A DNA stretch of 64,000 nt from NCBI GenBank assembly GCA_964345345.1, contig CAYFRH010000002.1:7592-71591 (forward strand), given 5' to 3'. Origin of the DNA: Oceanipulchritudo sp964345345 (GTDB taxonomy: Bacteria; Verrucomicrobiota; Verrucomicrobiia; Opitutales; Oceanipulchritudinaceae). Positions 15,220 to 23,793 of the stretch are shown here, piece by piece. The position numbers were made by a program, and so were the translations under genes. Every line of letters begins with the position of its first letter. The first letter of the stretch is position 1. Below the pieces are notes generated by a model. That model ran no database searches, was not told the DNA's origin, and saw nothing but the letters and a program-made list of their open reading frames with translations.

Positions 15220-16675
15220 AGTGACGACGCAGGTTTGTGGGGAGGATGCCCAGTTCCTCGCGGTACTTGGCCACGGTCCGCCGGGCGATGTTGATCCCTT
15301 CTTCCTTCAAGATACCAACGATCTTCTGGTCGCTGTAAGGTTTTGCCGTCGGCTCGTCCTCGACGATGCGCGCGATGCGGTCTTTGATGGATTTGTTCGA
15401 TACGCTTTCCCCGTCCTTTCCCCGGTAGCCGGGGGTGAAAAAGTACTTCATCTCGAACAGGCCGTGCGGGGTGAGCATATACTTTCCCGAAACCGCCCGG
15501 CTGACGGTGGTTTCGTGCACGCCCACCTGCTCCGCCACCTGATTCATCGTCAAAGGCCGGAGGTGGGCCTTCCCCTGCTCGAAAAACCCCTGTTGCAGCT
15601 CGAGCAGCTTCCAGGCAATGCGTTCGATCGTCATTTGTCTTTGCTCGAGCGCGCTGATGAGGAAGCGCCCGTTCCGAAACTGTTGGCGCAGGTACTCACG
15701 GTCTTTTCCCTTGACCTGCCCGCGCGCCAGCATCCGCTTGTATTCGGGGTTGATGCGCAGACGCGGAACGTAGTCGCTATTCAACACGACCTGCCACTCG
15801 CCTTCCTCGTCCTTGTACACGATGACATCGGCCTCCACCGTCCGATTGTGGTCCTCGCTGTAGCGACGAGCCGGGGCGGGGTCGAGCCGGGCAATCTCTT
15901 CGACCGCCGTTTCCACCTCAAGGGAACTGACTTTCAAGGCCCGCGCGATTTCCGGAATCCGCCGGCGCAGCAGAAGGTCCCACTTTCGCTTGATGATCCT
16001 TGCGGCAAGGGAATCGCCCATGCCCTTTCGTTGCAGCTGCAGAAGAAGGCATTCCTGGATCGAGGTCGCGCCAAGGCCGGGCGGGTCAAGGGACTGGAGC
16101 AATTTCACCGCCGCCTGAATGTTTTTGAGCGGCTTGTCCGCCATGAGGGCGAGGTCGGCCGGTTTGGCGGTGAGGAGACCGTTGTCGTCCAGGCTGCCGG
16201 TCAGGTATTCCAGTGCCTCCAGCACCCTGGGGTCTTCTTCCACGGAACGGGCCTGTTCCATGAGGTCTTCCTGAAAGGATTTCTCGCGGGTCAGGGAGTC
16301 GAAAAAGTGCTGCCTTCGCTGGGCATCCTCGTTCGTGTACGGTTGTTCTCCCGCTTCCTCCTCGAGGTAGCCGCTCCATTCGCCGCCGAGACGTTCCAGT
16401 ACGGAAAAATCCTCCCCGAAATCGAGGCTTTCGCTCGATTCGCTTTCCGCAGTGGCTTCGCTTTCTGCGGTGCTCGGGGTTTCCGCTTCCGCTTCGATGG
16501 ATACGTCCTCGTAGGGAAGCTCTTCCAAGGTCGGGTTGGCCTGCAATTCCTCCAGAATGGCCGAACGCAACTCGAGGGAAGGAACTTGCAGGAGGCGAAG
16601 GGACTGACGTAGCTGCGGCGCCAGAACGAGGCTCTGGGTCTGCTTCTGCGTCTGTTGGAATCCTTGCTCGGGCAT
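15212..16675 (-). CDS. rpoN: RNA polymerase sigma-54 factor
   Basis: The 487-residue protein has the Gln/Leu-rich activator-interacting region I (LAPQLRQSLRLLQVPSLEL), an acidic region II (about residues 50-110), the core-binding domain, a helix-turn-helix (TMNQVAEQVGVHETTVSRAVSGKYMLTPHG) and, 14-24 residues from the end, the RpoN box ARRTVAKYRE that reads the -24 promoter element. Promoters using this factor need an AAA+ activator such as the one encoded at 9768. The gene sits 27 bases behind a Ser/Thr kinase and overlaps tsaB. The usual neighbours (lptB, hpf, ptsN) are absent. Confidence 0.96.
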   Translation of the reverse strand: MPEQGFQQTQKQTQSLVLAPQLRQSLRLLQVPSLELRSAILEELQANPTLEELPYEDVSIEAEAETPSTAESEATAESESSESLDFGEDFSVLERLGGEWSGYLEEEAGEQPYTNEDAQRRQHFFDSLTREKSFQEDLMEQARSVEEDPRVLEALEYLTGSLDDNGLLTAKPADLALMADKPLKNIQAAVKLLQSLDPPGLGATSIQECLLLQLQRKGMGDSLAARIIKRKWDLLLRRRIPEIARALKVSSLEVETAVEEIARLDPAPARRYSEDHNRTVEADVIVYKDEEGEWQVVLNSDYVPRLRINPEYKRMLARGQVKGKDREYLRQQFRNGRFLISALEQRQMTIERIAWKLLELQQGFFEQGKAHLRPLTMNQVAEQVGVHETTVSRAVSGKYMLTPHGLFEMKYFFTPGYRGKDGESVSNKSIKDRIARIVEDEPTAKPYSDQKIVGILKEEGINIARRTVAKYREELGILPTNLRRHYG

Positions 16676-16702
16676 CGGTCGTAGGGGGCTCGGTTGGCCG
16701 GC

Positions 16703-17689
16703 TCAGTTTCCGGGGAAAGTGTCCACCCGCTCTCGCAGGTCGTCCTCGTAGGCGATGCCGTCTCTGTAGAGATCCCGCAAATACGAGGCCAATTTTTCGT
16801 TGGTGGGACCGTAGGCCTTGTCGTAGAGGGCGTGCTCGAGCGCGCTCAGAAGCGAATCGGCATCCTGAAAGCGCTTTTCCCTCGCACGCTCGAGGCATCG
16901 GCGGACCGCCGTAACCACCCCCGGGTCCAGCTCCGCTCGGGCGGCTGCGAGGTCCGGAAGGGCGAGGTGACGGATGTTCTCCCTCGATTGCTCCGCTGAG
17001 GACGCCGCAAAGGGATTGTGCCCGAGGAGCAACTCCTGCAGCACCACCCCGCAGGAGAAGAGATCCGCGCGCGCATCCGTAACTTCCATCCGGGCCTGTT
17101 CAGGGGAGAGGTAGTCGCTGCGACCAGCCACCACTTCACCTTCCTCGCTGTACATAAGATCGAAGGCCTTTGCGATGCCGAAGTCGGTCAATTTTACATC
17201 ACCGGCATGGGAAAGGAGAATATTCCGGGGGCTGACGTCGCGATGGACAAGATGCCGGAAGCGGCCCTCCCGGTCCCGTTGCGTATGCGCAAAGGCCAGT
17301 GCCCGAGCGACCCGGGAAACAATAAAGACCGCCCACTCCGGTGGTACCGACCGCCCCAGCGCGCGATGCTGGAGCAGAAACTCCTCGAGATTCCCTCCTT
17401 CCACCAGTTCCATCACAATGAAGTATTGCTCATGGCTTTGCCCGAGGTGGTAAATCTGGGCAATATTCGTATGGATGAGGTCCGCGACGAGGCGGGCTTC
17501 GCCAAGAAAATTATTCCGGAATTCCGGAATACGGGAGTATTCCCGGCGAATTACCTTGATCGCGACCCGTTTCCGGAAGTTTTCCTGACCCGTCTGTAAA
17601 GCCTCGTAAACACAGCCCATGCCACCCCGGGCAATGGGGCGGACCATTTCGTAACGAACGTGATCGTCGATGACGGGTGGCCTCTCCAC
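16703..17689 (-). CDS. Hanks-type serine/threonine protein kinase
   Basis: A complete cytoplasmic kinase domain without membrane anchor or sensor: glycine-rich loop RGGMGCVYEA (about 21-30), VAIK lysine 45, catalytic HRDVSPRN (149-156, Ser-Pro-Arg in place of the commoner Leu-Lys-Pro), DFG (169-171), and the activation-segment end SPEQARM. The last ~60 residues are a helical extension. The GTG at 17689 is used; ATG at residue 15 would cut the first strand. It precedes rpoN by 27 bases on the same strand, so the two are probably co-expressed, and sigma-54 or its activator is a conceivable but unproven substrate. Confidence 0.93.
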   Translation of the reverse strand: MERPPVIDDHVRYEMVRPIARGGMGCVYEALQTGQENFRKRVAIKVIRREYSRIPEFRNNFLGEARLVADLIHTNIAQIYHLGQSHEQYFIVMELVEGGNLEEFLLQHRALGRSVPPEWAVFIVSRVARALAFAHTQRDREGRFRHLVHRDVSPRNILLSHAGDVKLTDFGIAKAFDLMYSEEGEVVAGRSDYLSPEQARMEVTDARADLFSCGVVLQELLLGHNPFAASSAEQSRENIRHLALPDLAAARAELDPGVVTAVRRCLERAREKRFQDADSLLSALEHALYDKAYGPTNEKLASYLRDLYRDGIAYEDDLRERVDTFPGN

Positions 17690-17810
17690 GAACCCGTTTT
17701 TTTAGCCGCCCGGCCTGCTTTGCAAGGGAAGTTTTCCTTTTGTGCACGGTTTTTGCTTCACTTCTTCCGATGAGTTGACAGCCGGGCGCCAGAAGATTCT
17801 TGTTGGTCGC

Positions 17811-18128
17811 ATGATTCAATTGACGGAGCGAGCGGTGAAAGCGGTGCGGCGGCTTGCGAAAGAGCGTGCGGAACCGGGCCAACACCTGCGGGTTTTCATC
17901 AAAGCGGGCGGCTGTTCCGGAATGGAGTACGGCATGGGATTTGCCCCTAAAGAGGCGGAGGACCATGTGGTGGAACAGGATGGAATGACGGTCCTCATTG
18001 ATCCGAAGAGTCTTGAGCGGCTGCAAGGTTGCGAAATCGACTTCGATGACGGCCTGGCAGGCAAAGGTTTCGAGATCCGCAACCCGAACGCGGAGAGCAC
18101 CTGCGGTTGCGGGAAATCCTTTGCCTGA
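17811..18128 (+). CDS. A-type iron-sulfur carrier (HesB/IscA family)
   Basis: Carries a [2Fe-2S] or [4Fe-4S] cluster to apo-proteins. At 105 residues it has the three family cysteines: Cys35 in AGGCSGMEY and the CGC pair (98, 100) in the C-terminal ESTCGCGKSF. The ATG at 17811 gives the canonical MIQLTERAVKAV start; a GTG at 17742 would add an untypical extension. No other isc/suf gene is adjacent, so whether it is ErpA-, SufA- or IscA-like cannot be decided. A perfect TTGACA lies at 17775-17780 but has no good -10 partner. Confidence 0.93.
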   Translation: MIQLTERAVKAVRRLAKERAEPGQHLRVFIKAGGCSGMEYGMGFAPKEAEDHVVEQDGMTVLIDPKSLERLQGCEIDFDDGLAGKGFEIRNPNAESTCGCGKSFA

Positions 18129-18134
18129 GCTGAC

Positions 18135-18995
18135 TCAGGCGGAGGCAAGGGGACCGGAAGAGTTTTCGACCGGATTCGGCAAAGGCTCGATAACAGGCGC
18201 CTCCATCTGGTGGTGGACCTTCTTCAATCGGATCAGGAACTCTTCATACGGAAGAACTTCAAAGGTTCCATCCTCGTGTTCAACCAATGCGGTGTTGGAT
18301 TCCACCCAGTCGCCTGCATTCAGGTAGTGGACGGCTCCGATCATCTTATTGTCCGGAGTGTGGATATGGCCGCAGATGAACCCGTTGCATCCATGCTTAC
18401 GGGTTATGTTCTCAACTTGACCCTCGAAACGGCTGATGTAGTTCACAACGGTTTTAGTATGGGCCTTGATGGCCTTGGAGAGGGAAAAGTAGGGTTTTCC
18501 GCGCCATGTCCGGTAACGGTTGTACACCCGGTTGATGCGGAGCAGGCTCTGGTAGCCGATATCACCGAGGACGGCGATCAACTTGGAATTCTGCGTGACG
18601 GCATCGAAGGCATCGCCGTGGATGACCAGGTAACGTCCCTTCGGTGATTCATGAATGTAGCGGTCAACGACCTTCAATCCGCCGAAGCGAAGGGGGAGGA
18701 ATCGATCCAGGATATCATCATGATTACCCCGCAGGTAAATGACTTTGGTTCTGCGCTTGTCGATTTTTTTGAGGACGAGGCGGAGAAAACGGGTGTGCCG
18801 GCGTTCCCAGCCACCGCGTCTTCCGAGAGACCATCCGTCGATGATGTCGCCATTGAGGAGAAGGGTGTCGCAATCCACATGTTTAAGGAAGTGGTTGACT
18901 TTTTCGATTTGGCAATCGGGTGCGCCGAGGTGGACGTCCGAGAGGATAACGGTGCGGAAACGAAGGACCGGTTTGCGGGATTTGTTCTTTTTCAT
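18135..18995 (-). CDS. LpxH-family metallophosphoesterase, PlcP-like
   Basis: A calcineurin-fold hydrolase of about 286 residues with all metal motifs: SDVHLG, NGDIIDGW, GNHDD, an HGDAFD segment and GHIHTPD. Proteins of this group are usually named UDP-2,3-diacylglucosamine diphosphatase (lipid A pathway), but the features GDIIDGW, HGDxFD, a central helical insertion and the ending LNAGDWVESNTALVEHEDG closely fit PlcP, the phospholipase-C-like enzyme that strips the head group from phospholipids when phosphate is scarce. The second reading is supported by the overlapping glycosyltransferase upstream (ATGA at 18992-18995), which also sets the start at 18995. In-frame codons upstream lie inside that gene. 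Distinguishing PlcP from LpxH needs a tree or assay. Confidence 0.82.
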   Translation of the reverse strand: MKKNKSRKPVLRFRTVILSDVHLGAPDCQIEKVNHFLKHVDCDTLLLNGDIIDGWSLGRRGGWERRHTRFLRLVLKKIDKRRTKVIYLRGNHDDILDRFLPLRFGGLKVVDRYIHESPKGRYLVIHGDAFDAVTQNSKLIAVLGDIGYQSLLRINRVYNRYRTWRGKPYFSLSKAIKAHTKTVVNYISRFEGQVENITRKHGCNGFICGHIHTPDNKMIGAVHYLNAGDWVESNTALVEHEDGTFEVLPYEEFLIRLKKVHHQMEAPVIEPLPNPVENSSGPLASA

Positions 18996-20137
18996 GGCGA
19001 GGAAACGGATTGCGTGGGAAGGAGGCTGAGACACTCCTTGTAATAGCCGTCGATGACCGTTGTCCAGCCGTGCGGGGCGAGGGTCCGGCGGGCCGATTCA
19101 CCCATTTCCGCCCAGCGCGAGCGCAGCGAAGCAAGCTCCGTGGCGGCTTCAAGGAAAGCTTTCTCATCGTCGTACGGGGCAAGGAGGCCGTTTTCGCGCG
19201 GCCGGATGAAGCGTCCCGGGGCAGCGTAGTCGTAGGCGAGCACGGGGAGCCCGCTCGCCATTGCCTCGGTAACGACATTGCCGAAGGTCTCGGTGACACT
19301 GCCGAAAAGAAAGCAATCCGCACTTGCATAGTGGCGGGCAAGGTCTTCTCCCGTCCGCATACCGGCGAAGTGGATATCCTCACCGGCATCGGCAAGAGAC
19401 CGCCGTTCGGGCCCGTCCCCGACGAGAACGACGCGGAGGTCGGGAAGCCGTTCCCGCATGCGGCGGGCGGCTTCGAGTACGAGCCGGAGATTCTTCTCGG
19501 GAGCCAGCCTGCCGACGTAGAGCGCCACCGGCGTCTCCTGTCCCGCTCCCCAGCGCAGGCGGAGGTCATCCTCGCGCCGATGCGGGCCGAAGAGCTCCGT
19601 ATCGACGCCGCGGGCGAAAAGGCGGAGGTTCCGAAAGCCGTCCTTCTGCAATTTGTGCATAAGATCCTCCGAGGGAACGAAAGTCCGGCGCGTGCGGTTG
19701 TGACAAAACCGCAGCCAGGCGAGCACGCCCCGGGTCAGGAAGCCGTATCCGTAATGGCGTCCGTAGCTGTGGAAGTTTGTGTGAAAACTGGAGACCACGG
19801 TCAGGCCCAGGCGACGGGCCGCGCGTAGGGCGCTCCAACCGAGAGGCCCCTCCGTGGCGACATGCAGCAAATCCGGCGGATTTCTTCTCCACGCACGCAG
19901 AAGAAGACGATAGGCGGGCAGGCCGAAGCGGAGATCGGGATAGCGGGGCAAAGGAAGCCCGCGAACGGACCGGAAGCAGTCGGCAAAGGGGCAATCCTCT
20001 CCCCGGTCCCGCCGGTAGGGAGCGACGACCTCAATGCTTGCTCCCCGTCCACGCAGGCCCCCGACAAGACGTTCAAGGGTCATGGAAACGCCGTTGATCT
20101 CGGGGGGAAATGTTTCAGTTACCAGCGCGAATTTCAA
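18992..20137 (-). CDS. GT4-type glycosyltransferase (Agt/mannosyltransferase-like)
   Basis: A 381-residue GT-B fold enzyme. The N-terminus MKFALVTETFPPEINGVSMTL and the SFHTNFHSYGRHYGYG region fit the acceptor domain; ALYVGRLAPEKNLRLVLEA, LVLVGDGPER and the ETFGNVVTEAMASGLPVLAY segment with its E-x7-E pattern are the nucleotide-sugar site of family GT4. Related proteins are named GDP-mannose-dependent alpha-mannosyltransferase. It is the first gene of a two-gene overlapping operon with the PlcP-like phosphoesterase; in marine and soil bacteria this pairing (Agt with PlcP) converts phospholipid-derived diacylglycerol to glycolipid. Start is a TTG at 20137 without a ribosome site. Confidence 0.88.
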   Translation of the reverse strand: MKFALVTETFPPEINGVSMTLERLVGGLRGRGASIEVVAPYRRDRGEDCPFADCFRSVRGLPLPRYPDLRFGLPAYRLLLRAWRRNPPDLLHVATEGPLGWSALRAARRLGLTVVSSFHTNFHSYGRHYGYGFLTRGVLAWLRFCHNRTRRTFVPSEDLMHKLQKDGFRNLRLFARGVDTELFGPHRREDDLRLRWGAGQETPVALYVGRLAPEKNLRLVLEAARRMRERLPDLRVVLVGDGPERRSLADAGEDIHFAGMRTGEDLARHYASADCFLFGSVTETFGNVVTEAMASGLPVLAYDYAAPGRFIRPRENGLLAPYDDEKAFLEAATELASLRSRWAEMGESARRTLAPHGWTTVIDGYYKECLSLLPTQSVSSP

Positions 20138-20259
20138 AATCTGTTACCGGCGGAAGAGCCATATGAAGGTGAAGCCTTGCCATCAGTTTTCCACAACACA
20201 GGCTACCAACCTTCTCTTTCCGAAGTGTGGCTTTGTTGTTACACTTTGGTCACGTTGCC

Positions 20260-21153
20260 ATGAAAAGCGCGCGGATCAAGTTTGTCGTCGGTCCCACCGC
20301 TTCGGGAAAAACGGCCTATGCCCTCAAGCTCGCGCGGCGGGAAAAGGCGATCATTCTAAGTTGCGACAGTCTTTGCGTATACCGCGGCATGGACATTGGG
20401 ACGGCTAAACCGACGCCTGCGGAACGGGAGGAGCTTCCGCACTTCGGGTTGGATCTCGTCGATCCTTCCCAGCCTTATTCGGTCGGTGAGTACGTGCGCT
20501 ACCGCAACGAGGTGCTTTCCCGTATGCGTGCGCAAGGGAGTCCGGTTGTGGTAGCCGGGGGAAGCGGTTTCTATCTGAAAAGCTTTTTCTCCGCCGTGAC
20601 CGACGAGTGGACCTTGCCGAACCCGCTTCGTGCGGAAATCCGGCGGCTGGCGGAGCGCGAAGGGTACGAGGGGCTGGCCCGAGCTCTTCGCAGGGAGAAT
20701 CCTCCGGGAACGCGGTTCGAGGGACTTGACTGGCGCAATCCGCGACGCCTGCAGATGGCGCTGCTCCGCTGCCGGGCCAGCGGCAAAAGCTATGATCGTT
20801 TACGGGAGGAATTTTTGCAGGCTCCCGTTCCTTTGCCGGACTGGGAAAAGGAAGTACTTTATGTGGAGCGTGCGGACGCGGACTGGGAAGAGGCCAATCA
20901 GGCCCGCGTCAGGGGTATGTTGGAGGCCGGTCTCGTCGAGGAAACCCACCGTCTCCGCCAAGCGGGATTTGAACAGAATCCAAGCGCTGCCAAGGCAATC
21001 GGCTATCGGGAAACTCTCGCCTACCTCGATGGCGGGATCTCGGACCTCGAGGAGCTCACCAGCATGATCGCCGTCCATACCCGCCAGTTGCGACGGAAGC
21101 AACGTTCATGGTTCCGGCGGCAGATCCCCCTTCACAGCCGTGTGGAAGGGTAG
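20260..21153 (+). CDS. miaA: tRNA dimethylallyltransferase
   Basis: Transfers dimethylallyl to N6 of A37 in tRNAs reading UNN codons. The 297-residue protein shows the P-loop VGPTASGKTAYALKLA, the SCDSLCVYRGMDIGTAKP strand-loop, HFGLDLVDPSQPYSVGEY, VVAGGSGFYLKSF and the C-terminal AKAIGYRETLAYLDG and RQLRRKQRSWFR tRNA-contact segments, all in family order. ATG 20260 is chosen because it puts the P-loop at the usual distance from the start; an ATG at 20227 is in frame but untypical. It converges on the PpiD-like gene with 22 bases between stops. Confidence 0.96.
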   Translation: MKSARIKFVVGPTASGKTAYALKLARREKAIILSCDSLCVYRGMDIGTAKPTPAEREELPHFGLDLVDPSQPYSVGEYVRYRNEVLSRMRAQGSPVVVAGGSGFYLKSFFSAVTDEWTLPNPLRAEIRRLAEREGYEGLARALRRENPPGTRFEGLDWRNPRRLQMALLRCRASGKSYDRLREEFLQAPVPLPDWEKEVLYVERADADWEEANQARVRGMLEAGLVEETHRLRQAGFEQNPSAAKAIGYRETLAYLDGGISDLEELTSMIAVHTRQLRRKQRSWFRRQIPLHSRVEG

Positions 21154-21175
21154 CGCGCCCACCATGACAGGACCC

Positions 21176-22861
21176 TCAGGGCATTTCCACGGTGCCGCCA
21201 AGGACGCTGCCAAGGTTCTGATCCGTCATTTCGCGCAACCGGACCCATCCAAGAGTGTCCCCGATGGCCGATTGGCGTTGCTGGGTGTAACGGACATATT
21301 GCTCCCCGTCGGTATCGATTTCCGGCTCTGTTCGCGAAGCCATGTAAGCAAAGGATCCGCGTTCATTGTTGATGACCATATTGGAGATGCGGCCCTCGGA
21401 AAGGTGTTGTGCTTCCTCCCAGATTTCGGAGCGACGAAGATCCTGCGGGACTGAGGCACCCTGAAAGGGCTCCGGATCCTCCACCTCAAGGCCGGCTTCC
21501 GCGGCTAGACTGGCGAAGTCCTCGTCAGGGAGGTTGTCCCGGAACTGGGAACGCAGCTCCTGGCCCTTTGCGGCGAAGAGGCGCCGCTTTTCGCTTTCCC
21601 GATACTGCGCCCTGACCTGGTCCCGGACTTCGTCGAAGGACGGCATGCGCGAGGGAGTGGATCCTTCCGTGACCAGGAGCACGGCCCCGTCGGAAATGCG
21701 GGCCACATCGGAAAAATAGCGGTCGGGATTGGTGGAATACATCCACATGGAGGAAAGCAACTCCTGTGGAACTTCCTCGACGGAAGGCGCGTTCCCGCGC
21801 GCAAAGGGTTCGATTTCGCGGGTACGGACGGAAAATTCCTCTATGAGACGCTCGTAATCGGAACTGCCGAGTTTAATCTTTTCCCTCCACAGCCGGACGC
21901 TGAACTGATCACTCTTGCGGGCGGCGATCTCCGAAGCTTCCTCTTCCATCCAGTCTTCCCTGACTTCTTCGCGGGCCATCGCGAAGGTCACCGGTTCGGG
22001 TTCCGTTTCCTCTTCGTCCTCGGTTTCGGCTGTTTTCTCCGGTGCAAGGGCCTCTTCGTAACGCGCCTTGTTCTGGCTAAAAAAGCGGCGAAGTTCTTCC
22101 TCTGAAGGCTCGGAGACATCCTCCTTGTAAGCTGAAGCATTGAACATCAAGGCCGTTACCGGGAGTCGTTCGGGGATCTCGTAACGGGCCGGGTTCTCTT
22201 CAAAAAAGGAACGCAGGTCTTCTTCGGAAATTTCCAGCCCGGGAGAAAAGGCTTTGTAGTCCAGGTGGGCCAGAACGAGGTCGTACTCCGTTTCGCGGGC
22301 AAGGTAATCCTGTTTGATGGCAAAGGGGAGGGTGTAGTCCGGCCCGGAAAGAGCGGTGCGAACTTTATGAATGCGGTAGTCCTCCCTGAGGACCCGGCCC
22401 ATGGTTCGGCGGTCGAAGCGGTCACTGCCTTGCAGAGCCTGAAGGATACGGTTGTAGGTTTCCGAGGAAAATTCGCCGGTCTGGCGATTCTGGAAGATGG
22501 AAATGGATTCGACATACTCCTGCAGTTCTTTCTCCCGCGGGGCGGGAATACCGAGCTGGTTGGCGAGCCCGAGGGCGGTCAATCGGAGGTAGGCGTAGTC
22601 CATGGTCTGCTGCCGGTTGAGCCGCAGTTCCGGATGCAGAATCGCGCTGACTTCCGCGGCTTGGGCGAGGGCGCGCTGGTCCGCCGGGGAAGAGAGGTCG
22701 TAGCCGTAGTATTCAAGCGATTCGCGCTGCCGCGATGAATTGCCACCGAAGAAGCTCTGCGGTCCGATGGTGAGGACAAAGGTCACGATAATAACGACCA
22801 GCAGCGAGCCGAAGAGCCACTTGTTGTGTTTAAAAAAAAAGTTTTGCAGAGCGGTAATCAT
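21176..22861 (-). CDS. PpiD/SurA-like periplasmic folding factor, membrane-anchored
   Basis: A 561-residue protein with one N-terminal membrane anchor (about residues 13-33, LFGSLLVVIIVTFVLTIG) and a long periplasmic part rich in helices. The architecture (SurA_N-like helices, spaced repeats such as EISEEDLRSFFEENPARYEIPERLPV and EPSEEELRRFFSQNKARYEEA) is that of PpiD, the chaperone that works at the SecYEG exit. A clear parvulin catalytic core is not obvious; the segment following RYFSDVARISDGAVLLVTEG may be its remnant. It has an acidic insert (residues near 275-295). It follows the GYF-domain gene after 71 bases. Confidence 0.8.
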   Translation of the reverse strand: MITALQNFFFKHNKWLFGSLLVVIIVTFVLTIGPQSFFGGNSSRQRESLEYYGYDLSSPADQRALAQAAEVSAILHPELRLNRQQTMDYAYLRLTALGLANQLGIPAPREKELQEYVESISIFQNRQTGEFSSETYNRILQALQGSDRFDRRTMGRVLREDYRIHKVRTALSGPDYTLPFAIKQDYLARETEYDLVLAHLDYKAFSPGLEISEEDLRSFFEENPARYEIPERLPVTALMFNASAYKEDVSEPSEEELRRFFSQNKARYEEALAPEKTAETEDEEETEPEPVTFAMAREEVREDWMEEEASEIAARKSDQFSVRLWREKIKLGSSDYERLIEEFSVRTREIEPFARGNAPSVEEVPQELLSSMWMYSTNPDRYFSDVARISDGAVLLVTEGSTPSRMPSFDEVRDQVRAQYRESEKRRLFAAKGQELRSQFRDNLPDEDFASLAAEAGLEVEDPEPFQGASVPQDLRRSEIWEEAQHLSEGRISNMVINNERGSFAYMASRTEPEIDTDGEQYVRYTQQRQSAIGDTLGWVRLREMTDQNLGSVLGGTVEMP

Positions 22862-22932
22862 GGGCGGAATGCGGGGATTAAGCGGCGGAGGTTAGGGGGG
22901 CGGCCCCGACTGTCAAGTGCGGTAAAAAAGGC

Positions 22933-23745
22933 TCAACCTCCCATCAAAAGCGGGGCCAGGTTGCGGAAAAAGAACAGGCCGACCGCGCCAACGACCCCTA
23001 CAATAGCCGCGCTCAGGAAAACGCTGAAACGAAGGGTCAGGGTGCAGGTGAAAACGCCGGCCCCGAAAAGCAGGGAGGCGAAGCTCATCCACAACCCCCT
23101 CGGATCGCCATTGGCAAATTGCGCGGCATATAGAAAGCCGAAAAAGCCCGCACCAAGCAGAGCCCGGAAGCGGATGAAGGGAAAAATTTCCGTCGCATTC
23201 AGAAAAAGGAGAAGGGCGAGAAGAAGATCGAGCAGCCCGAGAAACAGAACCGGTTGGCGGAACAAACCCATCCATGCGCCCTCTTCCTCCTCAAGAATCG
23301 GCTGCAGGAGGTTCCATCCCGGGTAGAGCACGGAGATCGCGCTAACAAGAAGGATGAGGGAAAGAACCGGAGTGACGAGGGCGGCGGTTCGCTCGCGCCA
23401 ATTTGCCGCCACGCGGATGTGACTGGTTTCCTCTGTTTTCCCCTCGGCGGCGGCGAGCAACTTTTCCACTTCCACAGCGGCGTCGGGGTCCTCACTGGCA
23501 AGGCCTTCCTCCTCGTCCTCGTCGGCTGCTTTCTGACGCAGCACAAGCCGTTTTTTCTGGGGATAGATGCGCGCAAACAGAGCCTCGTTTGCTTTGATCC
23601 GCACCCATGACTCCATCTTTTCGTCGAAGTAAAAGAAATCAGGATTGATTTTCCCGGCCTCGGCAAGGGTGGAGAGCTTATCAAAATCGTAAGGGCCCCG
23701 GGCCGTTTGCTCCTCGGGAGCGCGAATGTAAAACTCCTCAGCCAT
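22933..23745 (-). CDS. GYF_2-domain membrane protein
   Basis: A 270-residue protein of unknown function. The N-terminal ~65 residues (EEFYIRAPEEQTARGPYDFDKLSTLAEAGKI) match the bacterial GYF_2/DUF4339 pattern, a small module that reads GPY near its centre and often fronts membrane proteins. An acidic linker (EDEEEGLASEDPDAAVEVEK) is followed by five or six hydrophobic segments from about residue 125 onward. The ATG at 23745 gives MAEEFYI; a longer in-frame start at 23790 would overlap the trmH 3' end. It follows trmH after 48 bases. Confidence 0.75.
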   Translation of the reverse strand: MAEEFYIRAPEEQTARGPYDFDKLSTLAEAGKINPDFFYFDEKMESWVRIKANEALFARIYPQKKRLVLRQKAADEDEEEGLASEDPDAAVEVEKLLAAAEGKTEETSHIRVAANWRERTAALVTPVLSLILLVSAISVLYPGWNLLQPILEEEEGAWMGLFRQPVLFLGLLDLLLALLLFLNATEIFPFIRFRALLGAGFFGFLYAAQFANGDPRGLWMSFASLLFGAGVFTCTLTLRFSVFLSAAIVGVVGAVGLFFFRNLAPLLMGG

Positions 23746-23793
23746 GGCAGGAAGAAGGATGAGGCAATCGAAAGGAGGAGCAATCCACAAATT

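Noticed and set aside
12740..16612. Two long + strand open frames (about 490 and 475 codons) opposite alr and rpoN
   Set aside because: Both are mirror frames of genes with clear catalytic or DNA-binding motifs; no signal of their own.
17775..17803. TTGACA as promoter of the Fe-S carrier gene
   Set aside because: No hexamer resembling -10 at 16-18 bases; the best match is TCTTGT, so not listed as a feature.
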